Of a stretch of 20,297 bases of DNA, positions 15,366 to 20,297 are shown one piece after another. How positions within the stretch are numbered: the stretch's first letter is position 1; each line of letters starts with the position of its first letter. The DNA is from JBLHKS01 sp047620505 (GTDB taxonomy: Bacteria > Verrucomicrobiota > Verrucomicrobiia > Verrucomicrobiales > DEV007), in NCBI GenBank assembly GCA_047620505.1, contig JBLHKS010000131.1:1-20297 (forward strand), given 5' to 3'. The notes under the pieces were generated by a model. That model made no database searches, had not been told where the DNA came from, and saw nothing but the letters and a program-made list of their open reading frames with translations. The translations under genes were made by a program, and so were the position numbers.

Positions 15366-16205
15366 GTGAGTTCACCCGGCCCCGAATTTCAGTCGATACT
15401 CAGGTTGTTGGATGACGACAACCCGACCGTGCGTGATGCCGTCAGCCGCAAACTCGCTTCCTACGGGCCGGAGCTGGAAACCGCGCTCGAAAGCGCACCG
15501 GCTGATCAGCGCAGTCAGGCCGTTGAGCTTCAGCGGCTCTACCAGCGGAACGAGTTCCTCGAAACCTGGAGTTCTTGGATTGCCGAACCGACAGGCATCG
15601 CAAAGCTGGAAAGCGGTCTCGGGTTCCTCGCTTCGTACCTCTGTCAGGGCGAAATCGAACCGGACGCGGTCACCGCAAAGTTGGATCGTATCGCTGCCGA
15701 ATTCCGGCGTCGCTACTCAGAACTCAACTTTCGAAATCTCGCTGAGTTCCTGTTCCATGGCGGCCATTTTGAGGGTGACGAAGATCGCTACTACGATCCA
15801 GATAACAGCAATTTCGCTCGAGTCCTCGCCCGCCAACGCGGAAATCCCATCAGCCTCGCCTGCGTTTTTATCCTCGTCGGTGATCGGCTTGATCTCGACG
15901 TCGGCGGCTGCAACTACCCTGCCCATTTTCTCGCCCGCGCCCGCTGCCCGGAGGATGGTGAACTCTACTTGATCGACTGTTTCAACGAGGGCAAAATCAT
16001 CCCCGCCGCTGACCTGATCAAGCATCATCCGCTCGCCTTGAAGGAAGTTCGCGAAGTCGTCACCCTGCCAGCAGCTGCTGAGACGATCATCTCGCGGGTC
16101 CTGCGAAATCTCGACAACGCCTGTGAGCACAACGAGCAGCACGAAGAACGCGCGTTCGTCGGCAGGCTCTGGCAGATGCTGGTCGACGGCTGCGATTCGG
16201 AATGA
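15366..16205 (+). CDS. SirB1-type transglutaminase-like protein
   Basis: A protein of the SirB1/transglutaminase-like core 2 family, cytosolic and of uncertain reaction. The frame is open from a TTG at 15300, but the GTG at 15366 is the better start, because MSSPGPEFQSILRLLDDDNP leads straight into the helical N-terminal part (a HEAT-like VRDAVSRKLASYG). That gives 279 aa. The core reads RYYDPDNSNFARVLARQRG, then NPISLACVFILVGDRLDLDV, and GGCNYPAHFLAR, the family's conserved block, with Cys204, His209 and Asp226 (in LYLIDCFNEG) as the triad candidates, numbered from the TTG. The last 60 residues are helical. The stop overlaps the next gene's ATG (ATGA at 16202-16205), so the two are translationally coupled. 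Confidence 0.85.
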   Translation: MSSPGPEFQSILRLLDDDNPTVRDAVSRKLASYGPELETALESAPADQRSQAVELQRLYQRNEFLETWSSWIAEPTGIAKLESGLGFLASYLCQGEIEPDAVTAKLDRIAAEFRRRYSELNFRNLAEFLFHGGHFEGDEDRYYDPDNSNFARVLARQRGNPISLACVFILVGDRLDLDVGGCNYPAHFLARARCPEDGELYLIDCFNEGKIIPAADLIKHHPLALKEVREVVTLPAAAETIISRVLRNLDNACEHNEQHEERAFVGRLWQMLVDGCDSE

Positions 16206-17092
16206 AAGTCTTCGAGGAGACCATCGAGGTCGAGGGCGGGCCGCGCGGCATTCATCGCTATCGTTTCGAGCCCGAAATCGCGAGACCGAAGGGCGGCGTG
16301 ATCATGGTTCACGGCATTGGCGATCACCTCGGGCGTTACCGACACGTAGCCGAGTTTTTCTGCGATCGGGGATTTTCTTGCACCGGTGTCGATCTTCCCG
16401 GGCACGGAAAATCCGCCGGGCAACGCGGTCACATCCCGACGATCGAAACCATCACCGACCTCGTCGACCTCGCGCTTTTTCAATTCGCCGAGACCCTCCC
16501 GGAATCCGCGCCGATCGGGATTTTCGCGCACTCGATGGGTGCTTTCGTCGTGCTCGAGCACCTCGCCCGCCGCCAGCCACTTCTGCGGTTCGCCTGGCTG
16601 AGTTCTCCGCTCGTCAGTCCAAGTGAGGGCCGCAACTCGCTGCTCGTTTCGTTCGCCAAACGGTTTGCCTGGCTCTTTGCGAGGCTCTCGATCAACACCG
16701 GCGTAAGCACTGCGGACTGCCACCCGACGACCGATGCGAAAACGGGCGCCGCCGTTCCGCGCGATCCGCTGAAGCATCGGCGGATTTCGTTCGGATTCGC
16801 TGGCGAGGTGATGCGGCAGGAAGCGCTCGCCCGCGCCGCAGTACGCGAGCTAACCGGAGATCTCGAACTGATGATCACGCACGGTGACCGCGATCAAATC
16901 TGCGGCTACGACCTAAGCAAAGAGCTTTTCGATTCGATCCCGCTGCGCCGAAAGCGCTTCGTAACTGCGGAAGGCGCACTGCACGAAACTCTGCACGGCC
17001 CGGAAGCTGCGTGGACGCTCGGTCAAGCCGCCGAGTGGCTGGAAGAGTGGAATCCGGTTAAGCCGGAGACCACTTCATCCGTCGAATCGTGA
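16202..17092 (+). CDS. Alpha/beta hydrolase, monoacylglycerol lipase/lysophospholipase-like
   Basis: A serine hydrolase of the Hydrolase_4 group (monoglyceride lipase, lysophospholipase L2 PldB), which typically cleaves an acyl ester of a mono-acyl lipid. The 296 residues show the oxyanion motif MVHGIGDHLGRY (35-46), GVDLPGHGKSAGQRGHIP (62-79), the nucleophile elbow GIFAHSMGAF with Ser111, a cap region about 140-205, Asp229 or Asp231 in THGDRDQIC as the acid, and His261 in ALHETLHG. That is the full triad in the usual order. There is no signal peptide, so it is probably cytosolic or membrane-peripheral. It overlaps the SirB1-like gene by 4 bp and precedes mlaE by 62 bp. The substrate is inferred from family only. 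Confidence 0.9.
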   Translation: MKVFEETIEVEGGPRGIHRYRFEPEIARPKGGVIMVHGIGDHLGRYRHVAEFFCDRGFSCTGVDLPGHGKSAGQRGHIPTIETITDLVDLALFQFAETLPESAPIGIFAHSMGAFVVLEHLARRQPLLRFAWLSSPLVSPSEGRNSLLVSFAKRFAWLFARLSINTGVSTADCHPTTDAKTGAAVPRDPLKHRRISFGFAGEVMRQEALARAAVRELTGDLELMITHGDRDQICGYDLSKELFDSIPLRRKRFVTAEGALHETLHGPEAAWTLGQAAEWLEEWNPVKPETTSSVES

Positions 17093-17093
17093 C

Positions 17094-17121
17094 TTGGCGC
17101 CGCGCGGTGTTCCCGTATGAT
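17094..17121 (+). promoter_or_regulatory. Sigma70-like promoter candidate for mlaE-mlaF
   Basis: TTGGCG at 17094-17099 and TATGAT at 17116-17121 are separated by 16 bp, in the gap between the hydrolase gene and mlaE. Transcription would start near 17128, about 27 bases before the mlaE ATG. This would let mlaE-mlaF be expressed apart from the upstream pair. It is a pattern match only. Confidence 0.4.
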
Positions 17122-17154
17122 GGCTCCGCTGTTTGAGTTCGCTGTGCCGCAAGC

Positions 17155-17970
17155 ATGACTTCGATCCTTACCCTTTTTTCCCGGGCCCTTTCCTTTCTCG
17201 GCCGCGCCGCTCTTTTTGAGTTTCGCGAAGCCGGCAAGGTCGGTACCCTGGCTATCGAAGTCGTAAAATCGCCGTTTTTAGGGAAGATCCGCTGGGGCCT
17301 GATCGGCCAACAACTCGTTCGAGTCGGTTTCGGTTCCCAATTTGTCGTCGTCGTGACCGGTGCCTTCACCGGTGCCGTTTTCGCGGCACAAAGCTACTAT
17401 ACATTTAGTACGCTCGGTGCCGACACGGCCGTCGGCGGCGTGGTTTCCGTCGCGATGTGCCGGGAACTCGGGCCGGTCCTCGCCGCGTTGCTCGTAACCG
17501 GACGAGTCGGTGCCGCCATGACCGCTGAGATCGGCACGATGAAAGTCACTGAGCAAATCGACGCCCTCCGCTCGCTTGGCGTCCACCCGGTCGACTACCT
17601 CGTATTTCCGAGGTTTTTAGGAATGATCATCTCGATGCCACTCCTCATCGCGGAGGCGATCGGCTTCGGAATCTTCGCTTCCTACCTCGTTACCGTGCGT
17701 GGATTCGGCGTGCCGGACGCTTGGTACTGGAACCAGGTTACCCTCGTCACGCACCTCGACGACATCGGCGTCGGCATGGCCAAAGCCTTCGTCTTCGGCA
17801 TCATCATTGTCCTCGTCGCCTGCCACAAAGGCCTGACTGTCCGCAGCGGTGCCGTCGATGTTGGCAAGCACACAACCGATGCCGTCGTCCAGGCTTCTCT
17901 CGGGATTTTGATCTCGAATTTCTTTCTTACGATTTTGCTTAACGAGCTCGCTCCTGTGATGACCGAATAG
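17155..17970 (+). CDS. mlaE: MlaE-family ABC transporter permease
   Basis: The inner-membrane permease of the MCE-type phospholipid transporter that keeps outer-membrane lipid asymmetry in Gram-negative bacteria. The 271 residues are of normal length. An amphipathic N-terminal helix (1-35) is followed by five or so membrane helices. The signature lies at 104-138: ELGPVLAALLVTGRVGAAMT, then AEIGTMKVTEQIDAL, then the coupling region SLGVHPVDYLVFPRFLG (140-156). The C-terminus FFLTILLNELAPVM is typical. The ATG at 17155 follows a possible promoter. mlaF starts 3 bp after its stop, so they form one operon. The MlaD-like MCE protein normally in such operons is not adjacent. Confidence 0.94.
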   Translation: MTSILTLFSRALSFLGRAALFEFREAGKVGTLAIEVVKSPFLGKIRWGLIGQQLVRVGFGSQFVVVVTGAFTGAVFAAQSYYTFSTLGADTAVGGVVSVAMCRELGPVLAALLVTGRVGAAMTAEIGTMKVTEQIDALRSLGVHPVDYLVFPRFLGMIISMPLLIAEAIGFGIFASYLVTVRGFGVPDAWYWNQVTLVTHLDDIGVGMAKAFVFGIIIVLVACHKGLTVRSGAVDVGKHTTDAVVQASLGILISNFFLTILLNELAPVMTE

Positions 17971-17973
17971 ACG

Positions 17974-18804
17974 ATGGCGAAGCGCAATTCCAGAACCAAA
18001 CCACCAGCAGCTGCTGACACGGCTGCGCGCAAGCAGCCTAAGCCGGGCGATTGGATTCTTGAGCTCAAAGACCTGAACAAATCGTTCGGCAAACAGCACG
18101 TCTTGCGCGGGATGAGCTTGAACGTCAGGCGCGGCGAAACCATGGTCATCATCGGAGGAAGCGGCACTGGAAAAAGCGTCACCCTCAAGCACATTACCGG
18201 CCTGCTGCACCCGGACTCCGGCGAGGTCCGCGTCAACGGCCAGTCGATCTCCGATTTGCCTGAGCGCAAACTTGGCGAGACGCGGCGGAAGATCGGAATT
18301 CTGTTCCAGGACGGCGCGCTGTTCGACTCGATGAACGTCGCCGAAAATGTCGCCTTCCCACTATTCGAAGCCGGGATGCGCGACCGACAAAAAATCTTCG
18401 AACAAGTTCGCGAAGCGCTCGAACTGGTCGAACTCGGCGAGCACCTCGCGAAGATGCCGATCGACCTCAGCGGCGGGATGCGCAAGCGCGTTGGCTTAGC
18501 TCGAGCGATCGTAAACCGGCCCGAATGCGTCCTCTACGACGAACCGACTTCAGGGCTCGACCCGATCGTTTCTGACAGCATCAACATCTTGATCAGGCGG
18601 ATGCAGAAGCGTTTTTCCATCACTTCCGTCGTCGTCACTCACGACATGAAAAGCGCCCGTCACGTCGCCGACCGCATCGCCTATTTGCGTGACGGGAAGA
18701 CCTATTTTCTAGGGACACCAGACGAAATGATGTCGAGCGACGATCCCTTGATTCAGGATTTCGTCGAAGGCCGCTCAAGGCCAAACGGCAATCCGGATTC
18801 GTAG
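17974..18804 (+). CDS. mlaF: MlaF-family ABC transporter ATP-binding protein
   Basis: The cytosolic ATPase that drives the MlaE permease. The 276 residues have all ABC motifs: Walker A GGSGTGKS (61-68), Q-loop Gln112 (FQDGALFDSMNV, the form typical of MlaF), signature DLSGGMRKRVGLARA (164-178), Walker B CVLYDEPTSGLDP (185-197) with catalytic Glu190, and the switch His223 in VVTHD. The first 26 residues are an Ala/Lys/Pro-rich tail not seen in E. coli MlaF, containing one of the recurrent GCA-GCT-GCT alanine triplets. It begins 3 bp after mlaE. The stop lies 2 bp from the end of the convergent fabF, so no independent terminator fits between them. Confidence 0.95.
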   Translation: MAKRNSRTKPPAAADTAARKQPKPGDWILELKDLNKSFGKQHVLRGMSLNVRRGETMVIIGGSGTGKSVTLKHITGLLHPDSGEVRVNGQSISDLPERKLGETRRKIGILFQDGALFDSMNVAENVAFPLFEAGMRDRQKIFEQVREALELVELGEHLAKMPIDLSGGMRKRVGLARAIVNRPECVLYDEPTSGLDPIVSDSINILIRRMQKRFSITSVVVTHDMKSARHVADRIAYLRDGKTYFLGTPDEMMSSDDPLIQDFVEGRSRPNGNPDS

Positions 18805-18806
18805 CG

Positions 18807-20054
18807 CTACTTTTCGAATTTCGAGACGATCAACGACGCGTTCGTCCCGCCGAATCCGAATGAGTTGCTTAGCGCGGTGGTGATTTTCGTCTCCCGCGCT
18901 TCGTTAGGAACGTAGTCCAGATCACACGCGGGATCCGGGGTTTCCAGATTGATCGTCGGTGGCGCGACCCCGTTGCGGATCGCAAGCACGCAGGCTGCCA
19001 GCTCCACCCCGCCGGAGGCCCCTAACAAGTGTCCGGTCATCGATTTCGTCGAGCTCACGAGCAGCCCATTCTTAGCGTGATCGCCAAACGTGTTCTTGAT
19101 CGCCTTCGTCTCGATCAAATCACCGTGCTGCGTCGCGGTTCCATGCGCGTTGAGATAATCGATCTGACTCAGGTTCAACCCGGCGCGCTTGATCGCTCGC
19201 TCCATGCATTGGCTCGCGCCGCGGCCGTCCGGATGCGGCATCGTCGGATGAAACGCATCGGCTGAGGTTCCATAGCCAACCAACTCGCAATAAATTTCCG
19301 CTCCGCGTTGGCGGGCGTGCTCCAATTCTTCCAAAACAACAACGCCAGCTCCTTCGCCCATCACAAACCCATCTCGATCCGCATCAAACGGCCTTGAAGC
19401 CCGTTGAGGATCGTCGTTTCGCTTGCTCAACGCCTTCATGTTTCCGAATCCCGCGTAAGCCAGCCGAGTCACCGCAGACTCCGACCCGCCCGCAATCATC
19501 ACCTCCGCTTCATCAAATTTGATCGCCTTCCAAGCCTCGCCAATCGCATGGCCGCCCGTCGCGCACGCCGAAGTATGACAAAAATTCGGTCCCGTGATTC
19601 CGAGATCGGCTGCCAGAATCCCGCCAGCCGCATTCCCAATCATCATCGGAATCGCAAACACCGAAACCTTGTTTGGCCCCTTGTCGATCAGACGACGAAC
19701 GTTGTCTTCCGTCGTCTGCAGGCCGCCAACGCCGGTTCCAAGAAACGCACCCGCACGGTCTGGATCTTCACGATCAAAATCCAGCCCAGCCTGCGCAACA
19801 GCCAGTTTGCTCGCGGAAATCGAAAACTGGATGTAGCGATCCGCGCGTTTCGCGTCCCGCTTGTTTGCGAAATGCTGTGTTGTGTCGAAATCCCGAACTT
19901 CTGCGCCAATCTGGCATTTGGAATCAGACGGATCGAAACCCTGAACTCGGCGCACGCCGCTGCTACCCTCAGCGAGGTTGTTCCAGAATTTTTCAAGCTC
20001 GCAGCCTAACGAAGTGACGACTCCCAGCCCGGTGATGACGACACGTCGATTCAT
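18807..20054 (-). CDS. fabF: Beta-ketoacyl-ACP synthase II (FabF)
   Basis: Condenses malonyl-ACP with acyl-ACP in the elongation cycle of type II fatty acid synthesis. The ATG at 20054 gives 415 aa starting MNRRVVITGLGVVTSLG, the family's normal N-terminus; the frame extends to 20099 but adds 15 unneeded residues. The catalytic triad is Cys164 in TSACATGGHAIG, His304 in NAHGTATQHGD and His342 in KSMTGHLLGASG, with Lys337. The gatekeeper GFGGTNASLI (401-410) is present. ATGGH replaces the commoner ATGTH next to the active Cys, and TATQHGD replaces TSTPLND, both tolerated in divergent FabF-type enzymes. acpP, a frequent neighbour, is not seen in the 240 bp upstream. A specialised ketosynthase is a less likely alternative. 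Confidence 0.92.
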   Translation of the reverse strand: MNRRVVITGLGVVTSLGCELEKFWNNLAEGSSGVRRVQGFDPSDSKCQIGAEVRDFDTTQHFANKRDAKRADRYIQFSISASKLAVAQAGLDFDREDPDRAGAFLGTGVGGLQTTEDNVRRLIDKGPNKVSVFAIPMMIGNAAGGILAADLGITGPNFCHTSACATGGHAIGEAWKAIKFDEAEVMIAGGSESAVTRLAYAGFGNMKALSKRNDDPQRASRPFDADRDGFVMGEGAGVVVLEELEHARQRGAEIYCELVGYGTSADAFHPTMPHPDGRGASQCMERAIKRAGLNLSQIDYLNAHGTATQHGDLIETKAIKNTFGDHAKNGLLVSSTKSMTGHLLGASGGVELAACVLAIRNGVAPPTINLETPDPACDLDYVPNEARETKITTALSNSFGFGGTNASLIVSKFEK

Positions 20055-20109
20055 GAGGGCCCGGACCGTCAGGCGAGCCGTCAGATTTGCAATCAACAAG
20101 TTGAGGTTG

Positions 20110-20131
20110 GAGCATTCTTCCCGAAATGCTC
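20110..20131. repeat. 7-bp hairpin upstream of fabF
   Basis: GAGCATT (20110-20116) and AATGCTC (20125-20131) form a perfect 7-bp stem with an 8-base loop (CTTCCCGA), 56 bp before the fabF start. It could act in the fabF leader or as an operator half-site pair. No T-run follows in either direction. Confidence 0.35.
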
Positions 20132-20297
20132 GCGATCATTTTGCTTGACATCTAAGCCTGAAAACCAACTCTTTCAGCTAACTTTAAAGACAAGTTCCTA
20201 TGAGGTGGCCGGAGAAGCGGAGCCAGGAAGAGGCGGATTTTAAGTGGATTTCCGGTAGGCCTTGTTACGGGTTAAATGTTTGTCGTTCGAATGTCAA
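20132..20297. other. Upstream of fabF; possible edge-truncated ORF
   Basis: No sure gene. An ATG at 20200 on the plus strand opens a frame that stays open to the window end (starts MRWPEKRSQEEADFKWISG). It is only 32 codons and I do not recognise it, so it is not called. A TTGACA occurs on each strand (plus strand at about 20145, minus strand at the extreme window end), without a convincing -10 partner. Confidence 0.2.

Noticed and set aside
20200..20297. A plus-strand frame open to the window edge (MRWPEKRSQEEADFKW...)
   Set aside because: Only 32 codons are visible with no recognisable motif; cannot be told from chance.
1..20297. CRISPR array, rRNA genes, riboswitch
   Set aside because: No regularly spaced direct repeats, no rRNA-like conserved stretches and no recognisable riboswitch core were seen on reading either strand.

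Overview
The window looks like a chromosomal segment of a Gram-negative bacterium of the Planctomycetota-Verrucomicrobiota-Chlamydiota group, most probably a soil or freshwater verrucomicrobium. The main reason is a PSCyt1/DUF1549/DUF1553 protein followed by a Tat-exported DUF1501 protein, a pair that is abundant mainly in Planctomycetota and Verrucomicrobiota. Moderately high GC, weak or absent Shine-Dalgarno sequences and an outer-membrane lipid transporter (mlaE-mlaF) fit this. The taxon is inferred; no rRNA is present.

Layout. (1) 1-1652: the tail of an SRPBCC-like gene, then an intact Na+/H+ antiporter gene nhaA. (2) 1653-6050: a worn strip. It holds a caspase-like gene split over three frames, a small secreted protein, a secreted protein of unknown family cut by one in-frame TAA, an apparently intact serine recombinase, and scattered gene remnants. 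(3) 6047-13024: a catabolic-looking locus. An exported sialidase-fold (Asp-box) protein diverges from a tight row of an SDR oxidoreductase, a c-type-haem PSD1 protein with a LamG-like insertion, and a DUF1501 protein. The row ends in a 19-bp tandem duplication across the stop codon. (4) 13025-14918: a mobile-element end, with a small unknown ORF, a DUF1508 stub, a tyrosine integrase, and the 3' part of a serine-type tRNA gene that looks like an attachment site. (5) 15167-20054: core genes, namely tRNA-Val(GAC), a SirB1-type transglutaminase-like protein overlapping an alpha/beta hydrolase, mlaE-mlaF, and a convergent fabF.

How the genes may work together. In region 3 the sialidase-like protein and the PSD1/DUF1501 pair are all exported and probably act on an external glycan or another complex substrate, with the cytosolic SDR oxidising or reducing a product; this is inference from context. 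In region 5 MlaE and MlaF form the permease and ATPase of an MCE-type phospholipid transporter whose MlaD-like partner is not in the window, and FabF elongates fatty acids, so this end has a membrane-lipid flavour. The tRNA-Ser fragment beside the integrase suggests that DNA to its left, perhaps all of regions 1-4, belongs to an integrated island whose other end lies outside the window.
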